A stretch of DNA of 34,014 bases from Nonomuraea maritima (GTDB taxonomy: Bacteria; Actinomycetota; Actinomycetes; Streptosporangiales; Streptosporangiaceae), in assembly GCF_900100395.1 (NCBI RefSeq), contig NZ_FNFB01000046.1, positions 1 through 34,014 on the forward strand. The letters run 5' to 3'. This document shows positions 15,626 to 23,452 of this stretch, piece after piece. Both the position numbers and the translations under genes were made by a program. The notes under the pieces are model-generated. The model was not told the DNA's origin and did no database searches. It was given only the letters and a program-made list of their open reading frames with translations. The stretch's first letter is position 1; every line of letters starts with the position of its first letter.

Positions 15626-15659
15626 GCCCCGTAGCGAAGATCGCTCCGGGGCGTTTTTG
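15626..15659 (+). terminator. Terminator of the tRNA cluster
   Basis: GCCCCG-T-AGCGA, loop AGA, TCGCT-C-CGGGGC then GTTTTTGT: a strong intrinsic terminator 18 bases after tRNA-Phe. The copy at 31176-31209 is identical, so the element carries its own terminator as part of the att region. Confidence 0.92.
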
Positions 15660-15665
15660 TGTCCG

Positions 15666-15688
15666 CTGACGGCAACCCTGACGGCAAC
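15666..15688 (+). promoter_or_regulatory. Direct repeat beside attL, candidate integrase arm sites
   Basis: CTGACGGCAAC occurs twice with a 12-base period (15666-15676 and 15678-15688). The same tandem 11-mer with the same 12-base period occurs at 31006-31028, inside the right end of AICE-2, and a diverged form (CTGACGACAGC/T) at 31215-31237 beside the AICE-3 att core. Distance from att core start is 104 bases here and 103 in AICE-3. Arm-type binding sites for the integrase N-terminal domain fit well. Confidence 0.65.
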
Positions 15689-15733
15689 GTCCCCATCCGA
15701 GCTCTCAGCGGTTCACGGCTCTAAGATTCGAGC

Positions 15734-16048
15734 GTGCCCGAGTACACGTGGCCCGACGAGGGTCCTTCATTAGGGAGACGGGCGCGCGATGCCTGGGCGG
15801 CGACGTGTCGGGCTCTTCCGATCGGAACGAGAGTGACCGGGACAGTCATCGGTCGGCAACCTTTCGGCGTCTTTCTACGGATCGCCGGTGTTCCTGACGC
15901 GGTAGGCCTCGCAGAGATCATTGGGACGCCTGCTGATACCGAGCTTCCCCAACTCGGTGTTGTTGTTGTAGGAGAAGTCGTTTCGCATGCCGAGCACAAC
16001 CATCAGGTGAGGATCAGGATGGGCGCGCGCGAAGACGCCCCGGAGTGA
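15734..16048 (+). CDS. S1-type RNA-binding domain protein beside attL
   Basis: A 104-aa protein starting with GTG. Residues about 29-96 form an S1-type OB fold: PIGTRVTGTVIGRQPFGVFL, then VGLAEIIG, then VVGEVVSHAEHNHQVRIRM (parts). It lies between attL and int, convergent with int. A clear paralogue occupies the same place in AICE-3 (31276), with the same GTVIGRQPFG-like core and PDAVGLAE. The gene is thus a stable part of this element family; its role, perhaps translational or RNA-linked, is unknown. Confidence 0.75.
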   Translation: MPEYTWPDEGPSLGRRARDAWAATCRALPIGTRVTGTVIGRQPFGVFLRIAGVPDAVGLAEIIGTPADTELPQLGVVVVGEVVSHAEHNHQVRIRMGAREDAPE

Positions 16049-16080
16049 TGACCCCGGGGCGTCGGGACGACACGTTCGTG

Positions 16081-17352
16081 CTACTTCAGAGCATCCCCAA
16101 GCTTGCCGAGAGCCTTGCGCTTCTCACTCAGAGAGGCGTGGCCGTAGATCGTCATGGTGACCTCGATGTCGCTATGGCCGACGATCTCTCGGACGATGTG
16201 CGGTGGGACGCCGAGGCCCAAGAGGAGGCTCACACAGGTGTGCCGGAGATCGTGGAAACGCATCTCGCCGAGGCCGGCGGTCTTCCGTACGGCGCCCCAG
16301 CTTCTTCTGAGGTTGTCGGGCTCCATGGGCGTGCCTCGGCGGGATGGGAAGACGAGTCCGTGATCCTCCCAGTCGGGCCAGGCGTCGGAGCGCTCGGCGA
16401 ACTGCCGCTTGCGGTGTTCCTTGAGGGCGTCGAGGCAGAGCTGAGGCAGCGGGACCGTGCGCTCGGAGTTCTCGGTCTTGGGCCGGACGAAGCGGAGCTC
16501 CCCGCCGACTCGCTGGAGGGTCTGAACGACTTCGAGCGTGCCGATGTCGAGGTCGACGTCCCGCCAGCGGAGTCCGAGAAGTTCCCCGCGACGCAGGCCG
16601 AGGCAGAGGGCCAGGACGTAGAGCGCATGGAAGCGATCCTTCTCAGATGCCTGGAGAACACGCCGGGCTTCCTCGGCGGTCAGCCCCCGGTTCACCTTGT
16701 ACGAGGGCACGGAGACCGTGACGAGCTTGGCGACATTGCGCGGAATGATCTCCTCCCGCACCGCGCGCTCAAGCGCGTTCCGTAGGACAGCGTGAACCGA
16801 CTGCACCATCCGGGTCGACAAATAGGACTCGCAGCACTTAGGGCTCTTCAGAGCGCAGCAGGCGGGCCGCTCGCGAGAGGCGTCCCACCCGTGCTTGCAG
16901 CACTGGCACTCTTTCCGAAAACGGTTGATGAACAGGCGGATGTCCTGGGCGCTGAGCTTGCCGAGCCGTTTCTTGCCAAGGTTCGGCACGAGGTGGAGAC
17001 GGACCACGCCCTCATAGCCCTGATACGTCTTGGGGCGGCCTTCCTCCATGACGATGTGCTTGAGCCAGTAGGCGAGGAACTCAGCGAGCGTCCAATTCTC
17101 TGAGGCCACGGGAATGCCCTGGTCGGCCTGCGCCACGAGCTGGGTGAGCTTCTTGCGGGCTTCCTCGTGGGTGCGGCCGTACGCGCGGACACGCTTGTAA
17201 GTCCCGGCAGTGGTGAGGACGAAGGCCGCCCCCTCCCAACGGCCGTCCTTCCGCTGATAGATCGTCCCCTCACCGTTGGAACGCTTGCGAGCGCGGCGGC
17301 TCGTACGACGCTTGGGCTCGTCGGCGGATGCGTTGAGCTTGATCTCGGCCAT
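16081..17352 (-). CDS. int: Tyrosine site-specific integrase of AICE-2
   Basis: A 423-aa tyrosine recombinase. An AP2-like arm-binding domain (GEGTIYQRKDGRW, about 27-39) is followed by a core-binding domain (88-205) and a catalytic domain with Arg254 in LGLRRGEL, Lys292 in RPKTENSERTV, His367 and Arg370 in FHDLRH, His393 in VGHSD and Tyr403 in TIYGHAS. The core-binding domain has a Cys-rich insertion (seven Cys between 149 and 174, e.g. CQCCKH, ACCALK, KCCES) that could bind zinc. ATG overlaps the xis stop (TAATG). It recombines at tRNA-Phe. Confidence 0.93.
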   Translation of the reverse strand: MAEIKLNASADEPKRRTSRRARKRSNGEGTIYQRKDGRWEGAAFVLTTAGTYKRVRAYGRTHEEARKKLTQLVAQADQGIPVASENWTLAEFLAYWLKHIVMEEGRPKTYQGYEGVVRLHLVPNLGKKRLGKLSAQDIRLFINRFRKECQCCKHGWDASRERPACCALKSPKCCESYLSTRMVQSVHAVLRNALERAVREEIIPRNVAKLVTVSVPSYKVNRGLTAEEARRVLQASEKDRFHALYVLALCLGLRRGELLGLRWRDVDLDIGTLEVVQTLQRVGGELRFVRPKTENSERTVPLPQLCLDALKEHRKRQFAERSDAWPDWEDHGLVFPSRRGTPMEPDNLRRSWGAVRKTAGLGEMRFHDLRHTCVSLLLGLGVPPHIVREIVGHSDIEVTMTIYGHASLSEKRKALGKLGDALK

Positions 17353-17528
17353 TACGCCACCTCCACCAGCGTCTTGATGCAGTCGGCCAGAGCCGTGGCG
17401 GGAACGAGCCGACGACGGCCGATCTTGATGGTTTGTAGTTGGTTGGAGCGGATCAGGTTGTAGAGGGTCCACCGGCTGACGCGGAGCCGTTCGGCGGCCT
17501 CGTCGACGGTGAGCACGAGGTCATTCAT
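17352..17528 (-). CDS. xis: Excisionase (Xis) of AICE-2
   Basis: A 58-aa MerR-like helix-turn-helix protein: LTVDEAAERLRVSRWTLYNL, then IKIGRRRLVPATALADCI. This is the DNA-binding excisionase usual next to AICE integrases. The ATG at 17528 overlaps the end of rep by 8 bases, and its TAA overlaps the int ATG. A longer in-frame extension exists upstream but lies within rep and is not protein-like. Confidence 0.9.
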   Translation of the reverse strand: MNDLVLTVDEAAERLRVSRWTLYNLIRSNQLQTIKIGRRRLVPATALADCIKTLVEVA

Positions 17529-18897
17529 GCGAGGCCTCCGATCGAGCGGGATTGATGAACGGGGTACCGGTGAGGGCGGAGGCGAGCATCTGTTCGCCGA
17601 GGGACAGGCCCTGTCCGGCGTACTGCCAGTGGGCGACGACCAGGACGGTGTCCTCTTCGAAGAGCGGCAAGCGACCGGTGGCGATTTCGGTTTCCCGCAT
17701 GTGTTCTTCGCGGGCGGCGCGCAAGGCGCCGAGGGTGGTGGAGTAGCGGCGGCTCTTGGTCGAGAAGTGGCCCCGGAAGCCGAGCATGTGGGCCCACTGG
17801 GTGAGCCGGAGGTCGGCCAGGTCGGGATCATCGCCCAGGCGCAGGCAGGCGGCGATCAGCCGGCGGGCGTGGTCGCGGATGGGTAGTGCATCGAGGTTGT
17901 CCAAGGGCTGAATACGTCGGTCGAGGGTGCCGACGCATTCGGCGGCCTTGGTGGCGTACTTGGCGATGTAGGCGGCGACGGCCTGGTCGGTCAGGTCCCC
18001 GTCCAGGGTGATGCGGCGGACGTCGAGCTGCGTACCCCAGCGAAACGTTCGGTCGAGCGCCTTGACCTCCGTGGTGACGACAGCTGCAGCGTGTTGGACG
18101 GCGAGTGCCAAGCTGTCGGCGTTTGCCCACGCGGGTGGCGGTGAGGCAGGTCCGTCAGGCCCGTCGAGGCGGATGACGGCGTGGAAGTGGACGACGCCGC
18201 GTCGCTGGTATTCGGCGACCTTGGCGAAGGAGACCATGACCTGTTCGTGCAGCGCCTTCACGGTCAGGCCGTGGAGTCTGGCGAAGCGGCGGCGTAGCGC
18301 GAGAGTGAAGCGCCGCCACAGCTCCGAGCTGGTGGCGTTGAACAGCACCGATCCTTCGTAGTCGTAGCAGTCGGGGCACAGCGGCTCGCCGAGCCTCGGG
18401 TCGTCGGCGCTGTGGCGGTCGGTGCAGGACATGACGTGTCCGTGTGGGCAGGTCTGGGCGTCGCGGCGGGCGTGGCACGGCAGGACCTTGCCGTTCTTCT
18501 CCCGTCGCACGTGCACGGCCCCGAAGGAGGGTGCGGTGAGGGTGAGGAACAGGCACGGGTGCGAGCTGACGGTCTCGGGCACGCCCTTGCCGCCGACGAG
18601 GCCGGCGCGGACGAGTTGGTAGGTGTCGGCGCGGTAGACCTCGGCGCAGGCCGGGCAGCGGGTTGCCCGCCGCGTCTTGCACGGCACGCGGAGCACGCCG
18701 TTGGGTTCGGTGGTGGTGCTGTAGCGGTGCAGGAGGTGGCCGGTGGCCTGGTCGTAGTGTTCGACCTTGCCGCGGAGGTGGATGGGCTGGCGGCAGCCGC
18801 CGGTGTGTTTGATCTGGCTGGCCCAGCGGTCGTAGTCGGGTTGGTTGAGCCGGTGGATCATTCCGGCTACGGCGTGGCTGTGGGCAAGGTGGGGCAA
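17521..18897 (-). CDS. RepSA-like replication initiator of AICE-2
   Basis: A 458-aa initiator. Zinc-type Cys pairs are CPAC (81-84), CPHGH near 150 and CPDC (174-177). The strand motif FLTLTAPSFG is at 117-126, the HUH motif GVVHFHAVI has His237 and His239, and AAYIAKYATK has Tyr310 and Tyr314. These match the order in the AICE-1 Rep at low overall identity. It nicks the origin of the excised circle. The start is TTG; ATG 18861 would remove 12 residues. The stop overlaps xis. Confidence 0.87.
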   Translation of the reverse strand: MPHLAHSHAVAGMIHRLNQPDYDRWASQIKHTGGCRQPIHLRGKVEHYDQATGHLLHRYSTTTEPNGVLRVPCKTRRATRCPACAEVYRADTYQLVRAGLVGGKGVPETVSSHPCLFLTLTAPSFGAVHVRREKNGKVLPCHARRDAQTCPHGHVMSCTDRHSADDPRLGEPLCPDCYDYEGSVLFNATSSELWRRFTLALRRRFARLHGLTVKALHEQVMVSFAKVAEYQRRGVVHFHAVIRLDGPDGPASPPPAWANADSLALAVQHAAAVVTTEVKALDRTFRWGTQLDVRRITLDGDLTDQAVAAYIAKYATKAAECVGTLDRRIQPLDNLDALPIRDHARRLIAACLRLGDDPDLADLRLTQWAHMLGFRGHFSTKSRRYSTTLGALRAAREEHMRETEIATGRLPLFEEDTVLVVAHWQYAGQGLSLGEQMLASALTGTPFINPARSEASHE

Positions 18898-18988
18898 GAT
18901 GGGTTCCGTCCTATCCAGATGCTGGTGTGGATGGCCCCCGGCCTGGCGCGGATCTTGGCGGATGTGTGGCCAGGCGGGGGCGCTACGG

Positions 18989-19096
18989 CTATGCGCCGTG
19001 GTTGTCGATGCCGGTGCCGTGGCAGTCGGCGCAGGTCTGGTCGTCGGTGATGCCGGTTCCGTTGCAGGTGCAGCAGCGGTAACTGATCGTGGACAT
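18989..19096 (-). CDS. 35-aa CxxCxGxG zinc-finger mini-protein
   Basis: ATG at 19096 with GAGAGGAAC upstream, 35 codons, TAG. Two DnaJ-type motifs, CCTCNGTG (8-15) and CADCHGTG (22-29), make up most of the protein, so it is a single CxxCxGxG zinc hairpin. Such tiny proteins sit between rep and the DUF2637 gene in other AICEs. It probably binds zinc and a protein partner; no function is established. Confidence 0.75.
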   Translation of the reverse strand: MSTISYRCCTCNGTGITDDQTCADCHGTGIDNHGA

Positions 19097-19107
19097 AGGC
19101 GTTCCTC

Positions 19108-19776
19108 TCACTGCGCTTGAGCGGGCTGCAGGATCTGGAGCAGGTCAGCTGCGAGTTGGTCGGACACACCCAGGCGGGTGCGTATGGCCTCTGAGGTGAT
19201 CGGTTCGCCGTGCTTGGCGTGGTACTCGCTGGCGACGCGGCGGGCGTAGTCGAGCAGTGCAGGATTGGGCGTAGTGGTGTCGTGCCGACGGCTCTCGGTG
19301 GGCGGGACGCTGTGGGACTCGGTAGAGACGGCTTGGGACGTCTGCTCAGAAGGTGAGGACGTCTGAGGGACGTCCTGCGGTGAGTCGGTACGGGTGGCGG
19401 TGGAGCGGCGTTCGAGCATGGAGACCGCGACGAGGAAGGCGCCGGCCGGGACGGCCGCGGTGATCCATCCCCAGACGGTCGGTGTGGCTTGGGCGAGGTT
19501 GGCGGCCAGGGACAGGGCGATTCCTCCGGTCAGGACGAGGACGGGCCAGGAGACGGGGCCGCGTCGGGTGCGGCCGGTCTTCTTGTCGCGTTGGCGTTCG
19601 CGGGCGGCCATGACGCAGGTCAGGTCGATGCAGATGGCGATGGCCCAGGACATCCAGCCGGACTGACCGTGTTCGCTGGCGGTCTCGCGGATGTGGCTGA
19701 ACGAGCCCGCGCCCGCGATGACGGCCAGGACCAGGACCGGACCGGTGTCGAGTAGCCAAGCGGCGAAGCGATGCAT
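19108..19776 (-). CDS. DUF2637 membrane protein (Spd-like)
   Basis: A 222-aa protein with four membrane segments in the first 120 residues (LLDTGPVLVLAVIAGAGSF; MSWAIAICIDLTCVMA; WPVLVLTGGIALSLAANL; WITAAVPAGAFLVAVSML) and a cytoplasmic Ser/Thr/Gln-rich linker. The C-terminal part (about 175-220) reads as a small helix-turn-helix (ITSEAIRTRLGVSDQLAADL). DUF2637 proteins are frequent in AICEs next to traB and are thought to aid transfer or spread. It begins 21 bases after the traB stop. Confidence 0.82.
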   Translation of the reverse strand: MHRFAAWLLDTGPVLVLAVIAGAGSFSHIRETASEHGQSGWMSWAIAICIDLTCVMAARERQRDKKTGRTRRGPVSWPVLVLTGGIALSLAANLAQATPTVWGWITAAVPAGAFLVAVSMLERRSTATRTDSPQDVPQTSSPSEQTSQAVSTESHSVPPTESRRHDTTTPNPALLDYARRVASEYHAKHGEPITSEAIRTRLGVSDQLAADLLQILQPAQAQ

Positions 19777-19797
19777 GTCAACCCCTCTCCGAGCCGC

Positions 19798-21132
19798 TCA
19801 GGCTGTCTGCTGGTCCGGTGACTCGATGGGTTGAGCGGTCATGACGTACGCCCACGTCGGGGCGAGGTCGGCGTAGGTCTTGGCGGCGTGTTCGGCGGTC
19901 TGTTCGCTGACGTAGAAGGAGCGGGCCCGATACCACTGGCCGTCCTGGCTGGCGACGATGGCGACGCCTGGCGTCTCGGCTGCGATGGCGCGGGCGGAGT
20001 CGAGCGCGGCCGGGTCGAGGTCACCGAGCGTCATGGTGGCGGTCTCTGGATCGTTGACCCGGTGGCAGATCCGTCCCGAGCACTGCGAGCGGAGCGCGGT
20101 GACGCCGGGTCCGAGGTCGGAGCCGATGCGCTGGCCGCAGCAGAACAGGTAGATGCCGAACGCCCGTCCGAGCTGCGCCACCCGCAGCAGCGCGGTCGAA
20201 GTCTTGGAGACCTCCTCCTTCTCGCTCTTGTCGGCCATCAGGTAGAGCTCGGCCAGCTCGTCGACCAGGACGACGACGGGCACGGGGCGCAGGGTGGGTG
20301 GGAGTTGCCAGATGTTGCGGGCGCCGGCCATCCGGCACACGCCCATCCGGTCCGTCATGAGCGCCACCAGGTCATCCAGCAGGCCGCCGCACTCGGCGCG
20401 GGTGGTGGCCAGCGCGGACAACCTCGGCGCGTACGGGGTGAACTCCACCCCGCCCTTGAGGTCGAACCCGACTAGCGCCACCGGCTGCGGCGCGAGGCCG
20501 ACGATGAGCGCGTTGGCCAGGTTGGACTTGCCGGACTGGGTCGCTCCGGCGTTGATCCAGTGCGGCACCGTCTTGAAGTCGATGTCCCACGGTTTGCCGG
20601 TCTCCAGCCGCCCCACGGTGACCTTGAGCAGTTCCGTGGACGGCGGAAGCTCGTGGACTTTCACCAAGGGGTCGCGCAGGGTGACGGCGATCCGTACGCG
20701 TCCTGGTTTGTCGGAGGAGACGCGCACGGCGTGCACGCCCCAGGAGTGCGCGAGGCGTTCGGCGGCCTCGGCGTAGTCGGCGGGGATCTGTCCTTCCAGG
20801 GTGTGCAGGGTGACCCGCCACCCGTAGCGGGTGGGCAGGGGCAGCCACATGAACGGTTTGGTGTCCACGGCGATGCGCTGCCATTTGCGCCGGACCCGGA
20901 CGACGCCGGTGGAGGCGACCAGGCCGGGAACGGTGGTGAACCAGAGCCGGTGCCGTTTCTTGGTCAGCCCGCAGCCGAGGGCGACCTTGCGCCAGGACGC
21001 CCGGATGCTGATCGCGGTGATCGGGTAGCCGATGACGAGCCAGAAGGAGCGGTGATGGTAGTGGTGCCAGGCCCACAGCCCGGCCGCGAGCGCGGCCAGG
21101 GCTGCGAGCGTCCACAGGTGGTGGTCAGACAC
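19798..21132 (-). CDS. FtsK/SpoIIIE-type DNA translocase (TraB-like) of AICE-2
   Basis: A 444-aa protein with short N-terminal membrane segments (about 8-22 and 29-43), Walker A GATQSGKS (196-203) and Walker B VVVLVDE (286-292), then AQLGRAFGIYLFCCGQRIGS and a sensor-like LRSQCSGRICHRVND. It has the same role as the AICE-1 translocase at 5088, moving double-stranded element DNA between cells, but low sequence similarity, so the two elements are of different lineages. GTG start overlapping the previous gene by 8 bases. Confidence 0.9.
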   Translation of the reverse strand: MSDHHLWTLAALAALAAGLWAWHHYHHRSFWLVIGYPITAISIRASWRKVALGCGLTKKRHRLWFTTVPGLVASTGVVRVRRKWQRIAVDTKPFMWLPLPTRYGWRVTLHTLEGQIPADYAEAAERLAHSWGVHAVRVSSDKPGRVRIAVTLRDPLVKVHELPPSTELLKVTVGRLETGKPWDIDFKTVPHWINAGATQSGKSNLANALIVGLAPQPVALVGFDLKGGVEFTPYAPRLSALATTRAECGGLLDDLVALMTDRMGVCRMAGARNIWQLPPTLRPVPVVVLVDELAELYLMADKSEKEEVSKTSTALLRVAQLGRAFGIYLFCCGQRIGSDLGPGVTALRSQCSGRICHRVNDPETATMTLGDLDPAALDSARAIAAETPGVAIVASQDGQWYRARSFYVSEQTAEHAAKTYADLAPTWAYVMTAQPIESPDQQTA

Positions 21133-21457
21133 TGGCGGCCGCCTCTTGCTGCGGGAGCAGGGCGGTGGCGCGGTAGGAGATGCCCCACCGGCCGGCGATC
21201 TCCCACACGTAGCCGAGCAGGCCGACCGCGTGGACGGCGTTGCCGGCGGTGATGGGCGGTTCTCCGGTGATGCCGATCTTGACGAGTTCGATCCGGCCGA
21301 ACTCGTCCTCGACCGAGACGGTGACTTCGTAGACGGTGTTGCCGTTCTTGTCGGTCTTGATCTCGCCGGTGTCCTTGTTCAGGACCCGCGGGCGCGGGGC
21401 CTTGACGCAGGTGATGGTGAGCTTGCTGGTGTCCACAGGGATAGGGACGGTACGCAT
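21125..21457 (-). CDS. Small AICE protein in the SCO3933-like position
   Basis: A 110-aa beta-rich protein (SKLTITCVKAP, TVYEVTVSVEDEFGRIELVKIGI) with KDTGEIKTDKNGN, like the D-K-Q-T-G-E of the AICE-1 SCO3933-family protein. It opens the minus-strand transfer operon. The 320 bases upstream of it, to the XRE stop at 21779, hold a long inverted repeat and a GTACT-type site and no gene. Confidence 0.65.
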   Translation of the reverse strand: MRTVPIPVDTSKLTITCVKAPRPRVLNKDTGEIKTDKNGNTVYEVTVSVEDEFGRIELVKIGITGEPPITAGNAVHAVGLLGYVWEIAGRWGISYRATALLPQQEAAASV

Positions 21458-21663
21458 GGCGAATTGACCTCTCGTCGGCCTGCTGATCAGGCGTTTCAGG
21501 ACGAGGGAGGGCCGTACCGTCAGCTCGGACGCGATAGCATCGAAGCGCCAACTAGGGTGCTAACGCATCCGGCCTGGGCGGCTCTCCGCTCAGGCCACTT
21601 TCATGTGTGGCCTCTCTCCGCCTTCCTGAGCGGACCTCCTTGATCCACCCCTGAAACGCGAAG

Positions 21664-21724
21664 AGCGTTTGTGCTGGGCTGCAACCATCCGGTTACGGAG
21701 AGTTCCAGCTACAGCACAAACGCT
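21664..21724. promoter_or_regulatory. Long inverted repeat ahead of the AICE-2 transfer operon
   Basis: AGCGTTTGTGCTG (21664-21676) and CAGCACAAACGCT (21712-21724) are perfect 13-bp inverted arms separated by 35 bases. They lie in the 320-base gene-free space upstream of the SCO3933-position gene. Candidates are an operator for the XRE regulator, a rolling-circle origin or a clt-like transfer locus. The rest of this space shows a few shorter GC-rich inverted repeats only. Confidence 0.55.
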
Positions 21725-21748
21725 ACCTGATACAGAGAGTAATTGCTA

Positions 21749-21761
21749 GTACTTAGAGTAC
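21749..21761. promoter_or_regulatory. GTACTnnnAGTAC palindrome, candidate operator
   Basis: GTACTTAGAGTAC is a perfect palindrome with a 3-base centre. Close variants occur twice in the divergent promoter region at 23372-23404. Shared sites in front of the transfer operon and in front of the XRE/HATPase genes suggest one regulator for both, most likely the XRE-TPR protein. Confidence 0.5.
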
Positions 21762-21778
21762 GTGTTCGCGTACTTTTT

Positions 21779-22981
21779 CTACGCGCCCACCCGATCGGCC
21801 AGTCCCCGCAGCTCTGCAGGAGCGGGATCCTGCATCGAGAGCAGGTCAGAGACCAGCTGTCGGACGACCCGGTGGTTACGGATCTGCTCGGGCGTGACGG
21901 TCTCGGCCGCAAGGAGCTGCGCCACGGCCTCATCTACCTGGCGGCGCTGAGTATGCGCCCGAGCCAGATCGATGAACAGGCGCGCCCGCCGTTCCGCCGA
22001 CAGCGACGACGTGTCCACAGCGGCTCCGACGCGCAGCGCGTGACCGGCGTCGCCGACCTCCACCGCCACCGCCACCTCGTGCAGGGCGACGTTGGCCGGC
22101 CCGAACTCGGTGTTGTAGTCGTTGCGCCCCTCGCCCACCCGCGCCGCCATCTCACGGGCTCGCGACAGGTGCTCGTACGCGACATCGGCCTGATTGAGCC
22201 GTGCGGCGGCCACCGCCCGCTGCAAGGTCAGCCCACCCCACAGCGACATCGCTTCGACGTGGCCCTGATCGGTCAGGAACCACAGCGCCTCAGCAGTCGT
22301 GCGCGCCGCCTCCTCCACCTGGTCGAAGTACCGCGCTTGCAGGAAGACGAACCCCAGACGGAACGCGCCTGCCGCCATCATCAAGGGGTTGCCCGCCCGC
22401 TCGGCCGCGCTGATCGCCCGATCGGCAGCGATCCACGCCGCTTCCGGCTCACCCAGCTTGGCCAGCGCTGCCGAGCACGCCTGATAACTCACGGCCAGCA
22501 GCTCGAACAGTTCCGCTTGCTGCTCGACGGGGGCGGAGCGGACCGCGTTTTCGAGTGTCGGTACGAGCCCGCGCAGCAACTCGGCCAACTCGACGTAGCG
22601 GCTCGCATGCGTCAGCTCCCACGCATGATCGACGCGGGGGCTGAGCTGGTCGGTAGCCGGCACCGGGGTCGTGTGCAACATTGCCTGCAGTGAGTGGGCG
22701 CCGGACAGCACCAGGCGCAGCCCTGCCGTACCGGGCGTCTCCTCGTTGGCGGCAGCGACCACCGGTGCTTCGGCGGCCAGCTCCGACAGCGGCACGTCCA
22801 GCGTTTCGGCGACCTTCTCCAGTACGGACATGCGATCGACCTTCCGCACGCCCCGCTCTACCTGGGAGATCCACGCCACCGACCGGTCCACCAGGCGGGC
22901 CAGCTCGGCCTGCGACAGACCGCGCCGCTTGCGCTCCTGGGCGATACGGCGTCCGAGCGCCCGCTGGTACTCGATGCTCAC
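21779..22981 (-). CDS. XRE-family regulator with TPR-like C-terminal domain
   Basis: A 400-aa protein. A helix-turn-helix at about 8-62 (LGRRIAQERKRRGLSQAELA, VDRSVAWISQVERGVRKVD) precedes a long alpha-helical region of TPR-like repeats rich in Ala, Leu and Glu (for example FELLAVSYQACSAALAKLGE, EAAWIAADRAISAAERAGN). This architecture is widespread in actinomycetes and often encoded in AICEs, where the TPR part may sense a peptide or partner. GTG start overlapping the ABM gene stop (GTGA). It probably binds the GTACT-type palindromes. Confidence 0.82.
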   Translation of the reverse strand: MSIEYQRALGRRIAQERKRRGLSQAELARLVDRSVAWISQVERGVRKVDRMSVLEKVAETLDVPLSELAAEAPVVAAANEETPGTAGLRLVLSGAHSLQAMLHTTPVPATDQLSPRVDHAWELTHASRYVELAELLRGLVPTLENAVRSAPVEQQAELFELLAVSYQACSAALAKLGEPEAAWIAADRAISAAERAGNPLMMAAGAFRLGFVFLQARYFDQVEEAARTTAEALWFLTDQGHVEAMSLWGGLTLQRAVAAARLNQADVAYEHLSRAREMAARVGEGRNDYNTEFGPANVALHEVAVAVEVGDAGHALRVGAAVDTSSLSAERRARLFIDLARAHTQRRQVDEAVAQLLAAETVTPEQIRNHRVVRQLVSDLLSMQDPAPAELRGLADRVGA

Positions 22982-23286
22982 GACGCCGTGCCCTTCCCGC
23001 TCTGAAGCTCCAGCCAGTCGACTTCGACCGAGGTCAGCAGCTCGTCGCGGGCCGCGAGAAAACGCTTGGTGTGCTCGGTCTGCTCGTGGGCGTCGAAGGC
23101 GTCCCTGTCGCGGTACAGCTCGTAGAAGATCCGTTGGAGCGGCTGGCCGTCGACCCGGTGTGAGGCGTACACGATCGTTCCCGGCTCTCGCTGGCGGATC
23201 GCCTCGATGGTTTCACCGACGAGGGCGTCGAACGCTGCTGCGCTCTCTTCGTCCTTGCAGGTGAATCGAACCATTAGTCCGAACAT
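22978..23286 (-). CDS. Antibiotic biosynthesis monooxygenase (ABM)-type small protein
   Basis: A 102-aa alpha/beta protein resembling the dimeric ABM fold: MVRFTCKDEESAAAFDALV, then PGTIVYASHRVDG, RIFYELYRDRDAFDAHEQTE, HTKRFLAARDELL (parts). Members include quinol monooxygenases and heme-degrading enzymes, but many have no known activity. The ATG at 23286 has GGGAGGG a few bases upstream, so I prefer it to the upstream start. It is co-transcribed with the XRE gene. Confidence 0.78.
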   Translation of the reverse strand: MFGLMVRFTCKDEESAAAFDALVGETIEAIRQREPGTIVYASHRVDGQPLQRIFYELYRDRDAFDAHEQTEHTKRFLAARDELLTSVEVDWLELQSGKGTAS

Positions 23287-23371
23287 GTAGGCCCTCCCTG
23301 GGGCTGCTGCCGCCGTCGCTGTCTTTACTCGATCAGTACTTATTGTGCGGCGCAAGTACATCAAGTCACTT

Positions 23372-23404
23372 GTACTTGGAGTATAGCACTAGTACTTTAA
23401 GTAT
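23372..23404. promoter_or_regulatory. Two GTACT-type sites in the divergent XRE/HATPase promoter
   Basis: GTACTTGGAGTAT (23372-23384) and GTACTTTAAGTAT (23392-23404) each match the palindrome at 21749 with one arm mismatch and lie 20 bases apart, on the same face of the helix. They sit between the ABM/XRE operon (minus) and the HATPase operon (plus) in an A/T-rich stretch. Autoregulation of the XRE gene is likely. Confidence 0.5.
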
Positions 23405-23452
23405 TGATAGCGATTGGTAGCGCTCTGACCTGCACGGACGCGAGGAGACGAG

